Positions 41,981 to 51,453 are shown, numbered from the stretch's first letter. The stretch: DNA of 64,000 nt from Bin80 sp965208025 (GCA_965208025.1 OZ242302.1:1612001-1676000), one strand, 5' to 3'. Numbers and translations: made by a program. The notes: generated from the sequence alone by a model not told the origin.

Positions 41981-44938
41981 TTGATGATGATCGGCAAGAC
42001 AGGTGAGCAGACATTTAATCAAAAATTTGCAGAGGCGCTTCGTGAAGCCCATTCTTCGTGGCAACCCAAGGAGTGCATCATTGTGGAACGTCATGGCCTG
42101 ATTCACGGGACAAATCTGAAGCCAGATCTCATCATCAATGATCCGAAATATCCTCCCTTGAATATTGAAACATCGTTCCACGCCCGAGATGCAGATCAAG
42201 ATGTGAAGAAATATTTGGGGAAACTCACAAAGGTTTCACCTCACCCGATCCATACGTCTGTTGCCATTCATATTCCAGATAGTTTCAGAAAAACAGACGA
42301 TTCTGATATTTGCCGTAGCCTACTGTCCGGCGTGGAAGTACGATATGCTGTCCATCGGGATCATAATCATGGCAGACGTTGGCCCAAGAAAGGTCTTATC
42401 ACTGGAACTGTCCATGACGTAAAGACTTTGCTTTTGTCACTCGCCATCCCCGACGAAAGAATCAGTGAAGTGGGGCAGGAAGTGGCAAATTTGGTAGACG
42501 ATACGGCGAACATTCTAGCCAGCCGTCTCTCCCAAAAGGATCAAGATCTACTTTCCAGCCGCCTGCTCCAGCGCTCTCCACTGAATGGATTACGCACCAT
42601 GATGGTGCTCTGGTTGAATGCACTTTTGGTACAGCGAAAATTGGAACTGCAAGTTGAACACGAAAAGGAGTCTAATCTTCATGGGATCACGCTTGGTCAC
42701 GGAGATAAAACTCTTGATCCAGATGAACGACTAGGCGTATGGGAGTCCATCAATAATCGTAATTGGAGGTCTATCTTCCAACCAGCCATTGAGGTACTTC
42801 GCGAATCCATCAACCTGGATCCGGGAGTCACCTCCATTGCTCTCAACACTCTTGATGCGTGTGTCCAGAAAATAGAATATGCGCAAATTGGGATGCATAT
42901 CAGCGTTGGGGCCGAACTCTTTCCCGTACTGAGCGATGATCGTAAAGCTGCTGCTGCATTTTATACTCGGCCCAGTACGGCGGAAATGCTTGCCGACCTC
43001 ACAATCTCTCAGGAAGATCTATCGGAGGAAGACTGGGCAAATCCACACCTGTTTGATTCCTATAAACTGGTTGATATGGCATGTGGAACCGGGACACTCC
43101 TTCGCGCAGGATATCGGCGGATCATTGATCTGCATGAGAGACATGCCCGAAAAAAGGCAGATATATCCATGATGCATACAGGTGCCATGGAGGGGGGATT
43201 GATTGGGGCAGATATCTCTCCCATCGCTGCCCACCTGACGACCTCATCCCTCGCATCTCTTGGAGCAGGGGATACTTACGGGAACACCCAGATTGGATGG
43301 GTAGGGGTGGGAGGAAAGGGATTCAAGACAGGATCGTTGGAATATTTCAAGACGGACAATGTGAAGGACATTTTTTCGGATCCTCATTTGGGTAAAATAT
43401 CTGGAACCGGGAAGTATGATAATCTTTCTGTTGATATTCCCGAGGGGGGGATAGACTGGATTCTGATGAATCCCCCTTACAAAAGATCAGATGGAAAACA
43501 GGGAGCTTTTGATGTAAGTGGACTCACAGACGAAGAGCGAAAAGAATGTCAGGCCAGATGGGGGCGATTGATCCAGAACAAGGCTGCCAATAAAAGTGCC
43601 GGGCTCGGTGCGTCATTTCTCGTCTTGGCAGACATCAAATGCAAACAAGGTGGCCGAATTGGGTTCGTGCTTCCTCTAACTGCTGCATTCGGGGTAGAAT
43701 GGCGAAAGACCAGAAGGCTGATAGAGTCCAAGTATAGGGATATTACGATCATCACCGTTTCTGGGGATCACTCCTATAGGAAGGGGTCTCTTTCTGCGGA
43801 TACGGGGATGGGGGAGATGTTACTTATCGCAACCAAAATCGGATGCGAACGCCGAGAGGCAACTCCTCACCTGAATCCCTCAAACATTTATAGCGTCACG
43901 CTTCGGAAACCCGTAGAGCGTCTCGGTGAAGCCCGGGAAGTCGCACGGGCAATCCGCAACCTCATTGATCAAGCCAAGGTTCGTGGATTCACAAACTGTC
44001 CAGTCCAGGTTGGTGATGACACCGTCGGCGAATTCTTTTCCTTTTCTGTCAATTGTGACGGAGAGCCTTGGTCGGCGTTGGGTGCTTTACACAAGGATAT
44101 AGTCTTTGCTTGCCGTGCACTTCGCGATGGAAAACTTAGCTATAGCGACCATAATTTCTCGCTTGGAGTCTCAATGGTTAAACTATCTGATTTATTTGCG
44201 GTTGGCCCAGATGAGGGAATCATTGGGAATATAGTTGGGGGGAAATGCAGAGGAGCCTTTGAGGTTTATCCAGTTGCTGATCAGGCAGATTCCTCTGGAA
44301 CAGACAGATTACTTTGGCGAGCGGCCCAAGGCAAACAGACCCAACTGATTGTAGATTTTACTCACAAGGGGGTGGCATGGGGTGGAGTTGGGAGTAACCA
44401 AAAGATCAGCCAAGCAAGAGAGGGGCAGAGCACACTGTTCTACGCGAAAAACATGCGCTGGACTTCCCAGAAGTTGTTGGCAGCCATGACGGATAATTCA
44501 GGGATGGGAGGCAGAGCATGGGTTTCATTATCGCATAAAGATCAACGAATCCTAAAGGCATTCGCTCTGTGGGCCAACTCAACGCTCGGTTTCCTGGTTC
44601 ACTGGACCTACGGGGCACGAACACACATTGGCCGTTCTACAACCAGAATCAAGGCAATATCAAATCTTCCGATCCCACGTTTTGACGAAATTCCAGAAGT
44701 CCAGCTGCACCGAGCAGAAGACCTGTTTGATGAACTTTCTCACATGGAATTGCTTCCTGCATGTCAGGCACATGCAGATGAAGTCCGAAAGAAAATTGAC
44801 GTCGCAGTCGTTGACATGCTCAACCTTGATTCTGACAAAATCATTCCGGTCATTGACATGCTCCGCTTGCACTGGTGCCAAGAGCCAACCGTACATGGGA
44901 ACAATAAAGCAGCCGTTGAACTCCTGAATCTGTCTTAA
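41981..44938 (+). CDS. large fused N6-adenine DNA methylase (type IIG-like)
   Basis: 985 aa. A gamma-class methylase core is central: the SAM motif DMACGTGTLLRAGYRRI at about residues 363-379 and the catalytic NPPY in DWILMNPPYKRS near 490, with AAFYTRPSTAEMLADL ahead of motif I, as in type I/IIG methylases. The first 150 residues look like a possible nuclease module (KPDLIINDPKYPPLNIETSF, then QDVKKYLGKL). The C-terminal 250 residues would hold target recognition (ANSTLGFLVHWTYGARTHIGRSTTRIKAISNLPIP). No separate R, S or BREX gene is nearby, so it looks like a self-contained restriction-modification or defence gene. Nuclease activity is inferred only. Confidence 0.82.
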   Translation: MMMIGKTGEQTFNQKFAEALREAHSSWQPKECIIVERHGLIHGTNLKPDLIINDPKYPPLNIETSFHARDADQDVKKYLGKLTKVSPHPIHTSVAIHIPDSFRKTDDSDICRSLLSGVEVRYAVHRDHNHGRRWPKKGLITGTVHDVKTLLLSLAIPDERISEVGQEVANLVDDTANILASRLSQKDQDLLSSRLLQRSPLNGLRTMMVLWLNALLVQRKLELQVEHEKESNLHGITLGHGDKTLDPDERLGVWESINNRNWRSIFQPAIEVLRESINLDPGVTSIALNTLDACVQKIEYAQIGMHISVGAELFPVLSDDRKAAAAFYTRPSTAEMLADLTISQEDLSEEDWANPHLFDSYKLVDMACGTGTLLRAGYRRIIDLHERHARKKADISMMHTGAMEGGLIGADISPIAAHLTTSSLASLGAGDTYGNTQIGWVGVGGKGFKTGSLEYFKTDNVKDIFSDPHLGKISGTGKYDNLSVDIPEGGIDWILMNPPYKRSDGKQGAFDVSGLTDEERKECQARWGRLIQNKAANKSAGLGASFLVLADIKCKQGGRIGFVLPLTAAFGVEWRKTRRLIESKYRDITIITVSGDHSYRKGSLSADTGMGEMLLIATKIGCERREATPHLNPSNIYSVTLRKPVERLGEAREVARAIRNLIDQAKVRGFTNCPVQVGDDTVGEFFSFSVNCDGEPWSALGALHKDIVFACRALRDGKLSYSDHNFSLGVSMVKLSDLFAVGPDEGIIGNIVGGKCRGAFEVYPVADQADSSGTDRLLWRAAQGKQTQLIVDFTHKGVAWGGVGSNQKISQAREGQSTLFYAKNMRWTSQKLLAAMTDNSGMGGRAWVSLSHKDQRILKAFALWANSTLGFLVHWTYGARTHIGRSTTRIKAISNLPIPRFDEIPEVQLHRAEDLFDELSHMELLPACQAHADEVRKKIDVAVVDMLNLDSDKIIPVIDMLRLHWCQEPTVHGNNKAAVELLNLS

Positions 44939-45139
44939 AATGATGGATCCTGATAGTACTGCGAATTGAACCACTGTATTCGCATAGAATTGATTCAATT
45001 TTCTGCCGAGCGCGGAGGGACTACTCGCTCACAACTCCATATTTTTGTCAGATTTCCCCACGGTGACCTACCCAATTTAATGATGTATGTGACTGCAGGT
45101 GACATGTTGCAGATGGGAAGCTGGAACGGGGCGGTCTTA

Positions 45140-46531
45140 TTACCACCGCTGGGGATAATTTGACGTTCCGACTCCTTTTAAAAGGGTATCCAGCGACTCA
45201 CACAGTTTATCCACCAAGAACTCCACTTCATCTGCGGTGAGGATCAAAGGTGGAGAGATCCCCAACGTATCTCCCATCGCTCGCAGGATTAAGCCTCGGC
45301 TAATTGCTTCCGCACGAAGTTTTGTTCCCATCTGATGAGATGCAGGAAATGACTCCCGCGTAGATTTGTCCGCAACAAGTTCAACCCCTGCAACCATTCC
45401 AATACCTCGGACCTCGCCAACAAGTGGATGAGGGGCCACTCGTTCCCTTAATTGCTCTTGAAGCAAGGCCCCAACCGTACGTACATGAGTGAGAATATCG
45501 TCCTCTTCGTAGATCTTTAAACACTCCAAAGCGACCGCCGCAGCTACGGGGTGTCCCGAATATGTCATACCATGAGCGAACACTCCAACCTGATCACTAC
45601 CAGACTCTAAAGTTTCATAGATCCTCTGATTCACAATGACCGCTGAAATAGGTAGATAGGAAGCAGAGAGGGCTTTCGCAGTGATGAGTATATCTGGCTC
45701 CATCCCAACCGTCTGACTCCCCCACATATTGCCCGTCCGTCCAAAACCGCAAATTACTTCATCGGCAATCAGAAGCACATCATGCTTTTTGAGCACACGC
45801 TGAATCGCATCAAAATACCCCTCTGGCGGAGGAATCACCCCGCCTACCCCCATGATAGGTTCTGCAATGAATGCTGCGACCGTCTCGGGACCCTCTTCAA
45901 TAATGAGGGCATCCAACTCCGAAGCTAATCGATCACTGAACTCCCTCTCCGACTCGCCCTCAGTGCCAAATCGATAATAATGAGGCTTGGATGTATGCAA
46001 AAAACCAGGCAGGGGGAGATCAAACAGCTTATGGTTACGCGGCAGTCCAGTAAGACTTGAAGATGCAATCAGTGATCCATGGTACGCATCCCGGCGTGCA
46101 ATCATCTTCTTCTTTTGGGTGCGCCCAAGAGTATTGTTGAAATACCAAATCATCTTCACAGCCGAATCCACCGCCTCCGAACCTGAATTCGCGAAGAAAA
46201 CTCGTGCCATTGGAACAGGAGCCGTCCGTAGCAACTCTCTGGCCAACGCCACCCCAGGGGGATGACTCGCCGAAACAAACATGTGCATAAACGGAAGTTG
46301 GCGCAACTGACGATAAGCTGCATCGGCTAACCGTTCTTCACTAAACCCCAGAGAGGCAGACCATAATCCCGCGACACCTTCCAGAAAACGATTCCCATGT
46401 TCATCGTATACCCACGCACCTTCCCCATGGGTAAATACCATGGGTTGATGGGTACCCAGTGAAGTAAACGGATGTAGAACGGAGGCCCTGTCCTGTGCCG
46501 AGAGCAGGGTAGAACTCGGTTCAGATATCAT
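45140..46531 (-). CDS. class-III (omega) aminotransferase
   Basis: 463 aa PLP-dependent class-III aminotransferase. Motifs are VFFANSGSEAVDSAVKMIWY, DAYHGSLIASSSLTGL, VIADEVICGFGRTGNMWGSQ (with the Asp of ADEV) and the PLP lysine in TAKALSASYLPISAV. The length and the N-terminal HPFTSLGTHQPMVF match omega-amino acid:pyruvate transaminases of the beta-alanine/putrescine type. The amino donor cannot be fixed from sequence. It is a lone gene, convergent with the methylase gene and upstream of a STAS gene on the same strand. Confidence 0.9.
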   Translation of the reverse strand: MISEPSSTLLSAQDRASVLHPFTSLGTHQPMVFTHGEGAWVYDEHGNRFLEGVAGLWSASLGFSEERLADAAYRQLRQLPFMHMFVSASHPPGVALARELLRTAPVPMARVFFANSGSEAVDSAVKMIWYFNNTLGRTQKKKMIARRDAYHGSLIASSSLTGLPRNHKLFDLPLPGFLHTSKPHYYRFGTEGESEREFSDRLASELDALIIEEGPETVAAFIAEPIMGVGGVIPPPEGYFDAIQRVLKKHDVLLIADEVICGFGRTGNMWGSQTVGMEPDILITAKALSASYLPISAVIVNQRIYETLESGSDQVGVFAHGMTYSGHPVAAAVALECLKIYEEDDILTHVRTVGALLQEQLRERVAPHPLVGEVRGIGMVAGVELVADKSTRESFPASHQMGTKLRAEAISRGLILRAMGDTLGISPPLILTADEVEFLVDKLCESLDTLLKGVGTSNYPQRW

Positions 46532-46600
46532 CGCACAGGATGGAGGAAAGTTAGAAATACCCTACTTGGGAAATCCTAAAACATTGGAGGATCCCCAAGA

Positions 46601-46936
46601 TCACAGATCTAGTTTAGCCTCATCAAGACTATTGTAAATCTGTATGATCTGGTCAAAGCCGCTGATCTCAAAGACTTCTCGGACCGAAGCGGATAAACCA
46701 CTGATTGAAAATCGGCGATCACCTCGATACATCTTCGCCAGTTCAAGTATAACGCGAAGACCAGCACTGCTAATGTAGTCAATACCGCTGAAATCAAGTA
46801 CTAACGCACGATCACTTTCCACGAGTTCATCAACAACCTTCTCTTTGAACAACAATGCATTACGGCTGTCAATGCGACCACTCAGTATGGAAGTTCGGAT
46901 ACCATATTCAAACTCCCAGGAAATATCAAGACTCAT
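46601..46936 (-). CDS. STAS-domain anti-sigma factor antagonist
   Basis: 111 aa, single STAS domain. LVLDFSGIDYISSAGLRVILELAKMY contains the conserved Asp-Ser pattern (D.S..YISSAGLR), where the serine following IS is the usual phosphorylation site. It probably acts in a partner-switching control of an anti-sigma kinase, but no kinase or sigma gene is nearby. It follows the aminotransferase start region at a distance of 70 bp and is divergent from dnaX. Confidence 0.9.
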   Translation of the reverse strand: MSLDISWEFEYGIRTSILSGRIDSRNALLFKEKVVDELVESDRALVLDFSGIDYISSAGLRVILELAKMYRGDRRFSISGLSASVREVFEISGFDQIIQIYNSLDEAKLDL

Positions 46937-47088
46937 AACTCGGTGATTTCAATTAGAACGACAATTTGTATGGACACTTTTGCATGCATCAGCACGAAAA
47001 GTGATGCTTAAGAATTCCACTGCGAACCCCTATCAAACACTTTTGTTGCATACGGAGAGACTTATCCACCGAATTCGTGAAGGAGTAG

Positions 47089-48861
47089 ATGAGAAATACT
47101 GAATATCTAGTTACAGCGCGGAAGTACCGGCCCCAGCGTTTTTCTGATCTTGTGGCGCAGGAACATGTCGCACAGGCTCTCATGAATGCATTCAAGCTTG
47201 AGCGCATTGCACATGCTTATCTCTTCACGGGGCCCCGTGGGGTTGGAAAAACGACGGCTGCACGGATCTTGGCCAAAGCCATCAACTGCACTGGACACGG
47301 TCCAGGGGAAGTCGAACCTTGTCTATCGTGCGACTCATGCGAAGACTTTGAGTCCCAGCGAAGCCTGAGTATCTTTGAAATTGATGCCGCATCGAACAAT
47401 AAAGTGGAGGATATCCGGGGATTGCGGGAAAATATTCGTATCCCCCCTCAGGGAGGTCTCCGAAAAGTGTACATCATTGATGAGGTCCATATGCTCAGCA
47501 ATGCCGCATTTAATGCACTGCTGAAAACTCTTGAAGAACCTCCACCCCATGTGTTGTTCATTTTTGCGACGACCGAACCTCACAAAGTACTCCCCACAAT
47601 CCTCTCCCGCTGTCAGCGATTTGATTTTCGTCGAATTCCTACCAATGAAATTGTTCGCCATTTAACAAAGATCTGCGAAAGCGAATGTATTCAGGCGGAT
47701 GAAGATGCTCTCCATCTGATTGCCCAAAAAGGGGATGGAGCGCTCAGGGATGCGCTCAGTACGTTTGATCAGGCTGTGGCTCTGTGTGGATCCGATCTAA
47801 AGTATTCTACGTTAGCCAATGCCCTACGCGTTGTGGACGTAGAGTTATTCTTTGAGGCGACTCAATCGATCGCAGACCGAGCCACTGGATCCATCCTAAG
47901 TCTCGCAGAACGCATCATGTCGGATGGATACGATATTGTAGAATTCCTGAATGGCCTGGCAGAGCATATGCGAAACCTGCTGATCACGACAACGCTAGGA
48001 GAGCAAGCCCTGGTAGATGTGAGCAAAAATCTCCGAGAACGCTATGTAAAGGTCGCGAATGAGTTCACAAAAACCGACCTTCTTCGCCTCCTGATGGTCA
48101 TTGATGAGGCACAATCCAGACTTCCCGTTTCCAGTTCACCACGGCTGGCCGTAGAACTTGCCCTTGTTAAAATGACCTGCATGAGCGAAAGTGCTGACCT
48201 GTCCGAAGCTTTGGAACAGATTCGGCGTTTGGATGGCCAAGTTAGGCAAACCCCACCGCCAATGCCGCGGAGCTCGCCCCCACCCGTTTCCCAGAGGCCA
48301 TCCCCGCCTACACCAAGTGTTCCCAAAAAAACTCCTCAAAGCCAACCATATAGGCCTCCCGCTTCCGCTTTAATACTCGGAGACAAACCGGCCCTGCAGC
48401 GGAACAAACCAAAAACCTCAGATTCCCACAGCGCTCCTCAATCACCAACCATTCCCTCCTCTCCAACTGACTCGAATACCATACCTCTGACTCATTTTCA
48501 GCAGACATGGAATCTGATCCTGAACAGGCTTCTTTCACGATCAGATCTGAAAGGAATTCGTACCCTGCAAAATTCTGTCGCCTTGGGAATCCAGAATCAA
48601 GTTCTGGAAGTTGCGGTACCAAACGATGTTGTCCTGAGGATTACGGAGAATCCGTTACTGAATGAAGTGATCCTTTCGGAAATAAAAAGTGCTCCGGATC
48701 CAGATATTACCCAGGTAAAGTTTTTCTCTCGACCCGATCTGTTTCCAACTATCGAAATAGATTGGAATGCCAAATATCAAGAACTCAAAGATCGGATTCC
48801 AGCCTTGAAACTTATTGATTCAGCCTTTGGACTTCGTCTTGTCAGCCCTGTTACCCCCTAA
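47089..48861 (+). CDS. dnaX: DNA polymerase III subunit gamma/tau
   Basis: 590 aa clamp-loader ATPase of the replicative polymerase. ATG 47089 follows GGAGTAG. The N-terminal YLVTARKYRPQRFSDLVAQEHV leads to Walker A FTGPRGVGKTTAARIL at about 45-60; four zinc-binding cysteines follow (CLSCDSCED plus an upstream Cys), the DEVH box is VYIIDEVHMLSN and the sensor segment is FIFATTEPHKVLPTILSRCQRFDF. A proline-rich linker from about 385 precedes the tau C-terminal domain. An A7 run at 48325-48331 sits in the linker (see the separate entry). It is the first gene of dnaX-ybaB-recR. Confidence 0.96.
   Translation: MRNTEYLVTARKYRPQRFSDLVAQEHVAQALMNAFKLERIAHAYLFTGPRGVGKTTAARILAKAINCTGHGPGEVEPCLSCDSCEDFESQRSLSIFEIDAASNNKVEDIRGLRENIRIPPQGGLRKVYIIDEVHMLSNAAFNALLKTLEEPPPHVLFIFATTEPHKVLPTILSRCQRFDFRRIPTNEIVRHLTKICESECIQADEDALHLIAQKGDGALRDALSTFDQAVALCGSDLKYSTLANALRVVDVELFFEATQSIADRATGSILSLAERIMSDGYDIVEFLNGLAEHMRNLLITTTLGEQALVDVSKNLRERYVKVANEFTKTDLLRLLMVIDEAQSRLPVSSSPRLAVELALVKMTCMSESADLSEALEQIRRLDGQVRQTPPPMPRSSPPPVSQRPSPPTPSVPKKTPQSQPYRPPASALILGDKPALQRNKPKTSDSHSAPQSPTIPSSPTDSNTIPLTHFQQTWNLILNRLLSRSDLKGIRTLQNSVALGIQNQVLEVAVPNDVVLRITENPLLNEVILSEIKSAPDPDITQVKFFSRPDLFPTIEIDWNAKYQELKDRIPALKLIDSAFGLRLVSPVTP
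48325..48353 (+). promoter_or_regulatory. A7 slippery run in dnaX with early -1 stop
   Basis: Seven A's (48325-48331) encode Lys-Lys plus the first base of a Thr codon (CCC AAA AAA ACT). A -1 slip would read AAC TCC TCA AAG CCA ACC ATA and stop at TAG 48351-48353, giving a product of about 421 aa; a +1 slip also ends soon. The classical E. coli gamma subunit is 431 aa and arises by -1 frameshifting on an A-rich heptamer. No clear downstream hairpin or upstream Shine-Dalgarno is seen, so transcriptional slippage or no effect are also possible. Confidence 0.45.
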
Positions 48862-48882
48862 CTCTTCAAATGAACACATTCA

Positions 48883-49203
48883 ATGATTAATAAACTGAAA
48901 CAGATGGCCGAAATGAAAAATCAGGTCAATAAAATCCGTGAAGCAATGCAGAGAGTTACCGCTACCGCGGAGGCAGGTGGGGGGCTCGTCAAAGTCACCG
49001 CGACGGGAGATCAGCGCGTGATCAAGATTGAACTTGACCCCGAAATTGTGGATCGAGACGATATGGAAATGCTTCATGACCTCATTATCGCAGGAGTGAA
49101 TAAAGCACTGGAAGAGGCTGCTGAAGCTGGCCAGAACGAATTGCGCAATCAGGCCGATCAATTTCTTCCCAAAGACATGGATCTATCTAAATTTGGGCTT
49201 TGA
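48883..49203 (+). CDS. ybaB: YbaB/EbfC-family nucleoid-associated protein
   Basis: 106 aa. The N-terminal helical part (INKLKQMAEMKNQVNKIREAMQRV) is followed by the conserved GGGLVKVTATGDQRVIKIELDPEIVDRDDMEMLHDLIIAGVNKALEEA, the YbaB fold. It binds DNA as a dimer and is habitually encoded between dnaX and recR, as here, 21 bp after dnaX and 3 bp before recR. Confidence 0.95.
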   Translation: MINKLKQMAEMKNQVNKIREAMQRVTATAEAGGGLVKVTATGDQRVIKIELDPEIVDRDDMEMLHDLIIAGVNKALEEAAEAGQNELRNQADQFLPKDMDLSKFGL

Positions 49204-49206
49204 TCC

Positions 49207-49839
49207 ATGCAATTTACGTCGGAATCGGTCGAAATTCTGATTGAACAATTCTCAAAGCTCCCCACGATCGGTCGAAAAAGTGCGCAACGCCTAGCCGCGC
49301 ATGTGATTCGAATGCCGAAATCCGAAGTGACACAGCTCGCCAATGCATTACTCAATGTAAAAGAGCGTGTGCGACCATGCAGGATTTGCCGTAACGTAAC
49401 CGACACTGAAACCTGTATCATCTGCAACTCCCCTAAACGAGATTCAACTACGGTCTGCGTTGTGGAGAATGCCGAAGATATTGTCGCTCTTGAACGGATG
49501 GGCGAATATCAAGGCACCTATCATGTACTTGGTGGCATCATCTCACCGATTGACGGGATCGGACCGGATGACCTCCATATTCAGGCCCTTGTTGAACGAA
49601 TCCGCTCCAGGGACTCGAACATATCCGAAATCATTCTTGCTGTAAGCCCAACCGTAGAGGGGGATACCACTGCTTTCTATCTTACTGATTTGTTGGAACC
49701 TTTCTCCATAAAGGTTAGCCGGTTGGCTCGTGGGATTCCGGTTGGACTCTCGCTCAACTATGCGGATGAGGCAACCTTATCCCGTGCGATTGCGGGAAGG
49801 GATACGGTTTCGCAACCAACTGAGCAGGAACCCAACTGA
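49207..49839 (+). CDS. recR: recombination mediator RecR
   Basis: 210 aa. HhH region (LIEQFSKLPTIGRKSAQRLAAHVI), C4 zinc finger (CRICRNVTDTETCIIC) at about residues 58-73, and a TOPRIM domain with VCVVENAEDIVALERMGEYQGTYHVLGGIISPIDGIGPDDLHI, all in the normal order. It works with RecO/RecF to load RecA at gaps. The reading frame continues to 49839 and therefore overlaps the convergent symporter gene by about 63 bp, with the two stop regions interleaved. Confidence 0.96.
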   Translation: MQFTSESVEILIEQFSKLPTIGRKSAQRLAAHVIRMPKSEVTQLANALLNVKERVRPCRICRNVTDTETCIICNSPKRDSTTVCVVENAEDIVALERMGEYQGTYHVLGGIISPIDGIGPDDLHIQALVERIRSRDSNISEIILAVSPTVEGDTTAFYLTDLLEPFSIKVSRLARGIPVGLSLNYADEATLSRAIAGRDTVSQPTEQEPN

Positions 49840-51450
49840 GGTTACCGTCGCTGCCCCAACGACATTGTGCCAAAGAAAAGACACCTCGGGTGCAAAGAAG
49901 TTTACCGCTGCAACCGCACTCATCCCTGCGATTAACCCATAAAATGCTCCGACACCTGACTGCTTGGGAATCATTGCCAGAATAAAAACACCGAGTATTG
50001 AGCCATAAAAGAACGACCCAAACCGGTTCACAACTTCAATCAAGGATCCGAGTGTCGCGGCAAATGTGGCAACAATACAGGCAAACAGCCCCCAGAACCC
50101 GGTCGTCAATTTGCTCACCCAGAGGAAATGCTCCTCTGGAGCATGGGGACGAACCCATCGCCGATAAAAGTCAATCACGGTGGTTGTGGAAAGAGAGTTC
50201 AACTCGGAGGAAATACTGGACATGGCAGCAGCCATGATTGCCGCAATAAACAGGCCTGTCAATCCAAGTGGAAGAACATCCAGAGCAAACCGAGGCATGA
50301 TATAGTTCACGTCTCGGACCGACTCGGCTCCCGTGGCTTCGCGTACAAGTTTGAGTGCATTCCTGCGGAGCCCCCCTACGATCTCCTCTTGCTCGTCCAG
50401 TTGATCCCTCGCTCCTGGTTGACCCGCAGCAACAGCCTCGGCTACCTCAACTCTCGTAGCGAACTCCACCCCGTACCGACGCTCTAATTCAGCATATTCC
50501 TTTGGAGAATGGTTGCGGGCAGCCGCCTCATGAGCAGGATTATACAGGAGTGGAGGTGCCTGAAAGAGATAGAATACGAAGACCAAGACACCGATTAGTA
50601 GCACCAATGACTGCAATGGAATCTTCCAATAGGCACTCATCAAGAGAGATCTGCGGGCTGCGGTGACGGAACGGGCGGCCAGATAACGCTGAACCTGACT
50701 TTGATCCGCCCCAAAATAGGAGAGCATCAGAAACGTTCCCCCTAAAATGCCAGACCAAAATGTGTACGTTTCGTTGAGTGTGAATGAAAAATCAAAGACC
50801 TCTAACCTTCCCGTTGCCCCAGCGATCAAGAGGGCCTCATGCGGGCTCACGGGCATCTTCACAAGCAAAGCAATTACCACCACAGCGAGCGAGAGGACGA
50901 TCAGAATCATTTGCTTGACATCTGCCCATGCCACCGCTTGAATACCCCCAAACATTGTGTATACCACGGTAGGAATACCAATTATAGCAACACTTAACGT
51001 GAGATTCCATCCAAAGATAGCGGCAATCACTACCGCTGGTGCTGCCAATATTGTCCCGCAACTCATGCCACGAGACATCAGAAACAGAAAACTGGTCAGA
51101 GATCTTGTACCAGGTCCAAATCGCCGTTCCAGATACTCGTATGCGGTATAGACACCACTGCGGTGAAGAAAAGGCACGAGAGTCACTCCCAGAATGACCA
51201 TGGCCAAGGGTAAGCCAAAATAAAATTGGATGAAACGGATTCCGTCGGTAGCCCCCTGCCCCGTAGTACCAATCATGGTAACAGCGGAGAGTTGAGTCGC
51301 CATGACAGATAGACCAACCGCCCACCACGGTAAACTTTGATTCGCCAAAAAGTAGCCTCTGAGTTGGTCAGTATTTCTGGAACGGCGCAAGCCATCCCAT
51401 ACGACATACCCTAGATAGGCGGCTACAATGAGCCAGTTCACGAAGTGCAT
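49777..51450 (-). CDS. sodium:solute symporter (SSS family)
   Basis: 557 aa, about 13 membrane helices. The family signatures are NQSLPWWAVGLSVMATQLSAVTMIGTTGQG near the N-terminus, GGIQAVAWADVKQMILIV in the middle and LPLGLTGLFIAAIMAAAMSSISSELNSLSTTTVIDFYRRW near residue 400. An unusual soluble insert of about 75 residues, rich in Glu/Ala/Arg (HSPKEYAELERRYGVEF ... QLDEQEEIVGGLRRNALKLVREATG), lies between helices 8 and 9. The substrate is unknown. Directly upstream is a 38-aa membrane ORF ending 3 bp before this start. Overlaps the recR 3' end by 63 bp. Confidence 0.92.
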   Translation of the reverse strand: MHFVNWLIVAAYLGYVVWDGLRRSRNTDQLRGYFLANQSLPWWAVGLSVMATQLSAVTMIGTTGQGATDGIRFIQFYFGLPLAMVILGVTLVPFLHRSGVYTAYEYLERRFGPGTRSLTSFLFLMSRGMSCGTILAAPAVVIAAIFGWNLTLSVAIIGIPTVVYTMFGGIQAVAWADVKQMILIVLSLAVVVIALLVKMPVSPHEALLIAGATGRLEVFDFSFTLNETYTFWSGILGGTFLMLSYFGADQSQVQRYLAARSVTAARRSLLMSAYWKIPLQSLVLLIGVLVFVFYLFQAPPLLYNPAHEAAARNHSPKEYAELERRYGVEFATRVEVAEAVAAGQPGARDQLDEQEEIVGGLRRNALKLVREATGAESVRDVNYIMPRFALDVLPLGLTGLFIAAIMAAAMSSISSELNSLSTTTVIDFYRRWVRPHAPEEHFLWVSKLTTGFWGLFACIVATFAATLGSLIEVVNRFGSFFYGSILGVFILAMIPKQSGVGAFYGLIAGMSAVAAVNFFAPEVSFLWHNVVGAATVTSVGFLLSWLRNRIPSRNRTG

Positions 51451-51453
51451 GGG

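Noticed and set aside
46937..47088. Possible SRP RNA (ffs) beside dnaX
   Set aside because: ffs is often near dnaX-ybaB-recR, but the conserved GGAAG...GCAG tetraloop region is absent here.
48042..48345. Antisense ORFs opposite the dnaX proline-rich linker
   Set aside because: Gly-rich composition simply mirrors proline codons on the sense strand.
50837..51328. 163-aa frame-shifted ORF inside the symporter
   Set aside because: Same strand, other frame; the symporter frame carries all the family motifs.
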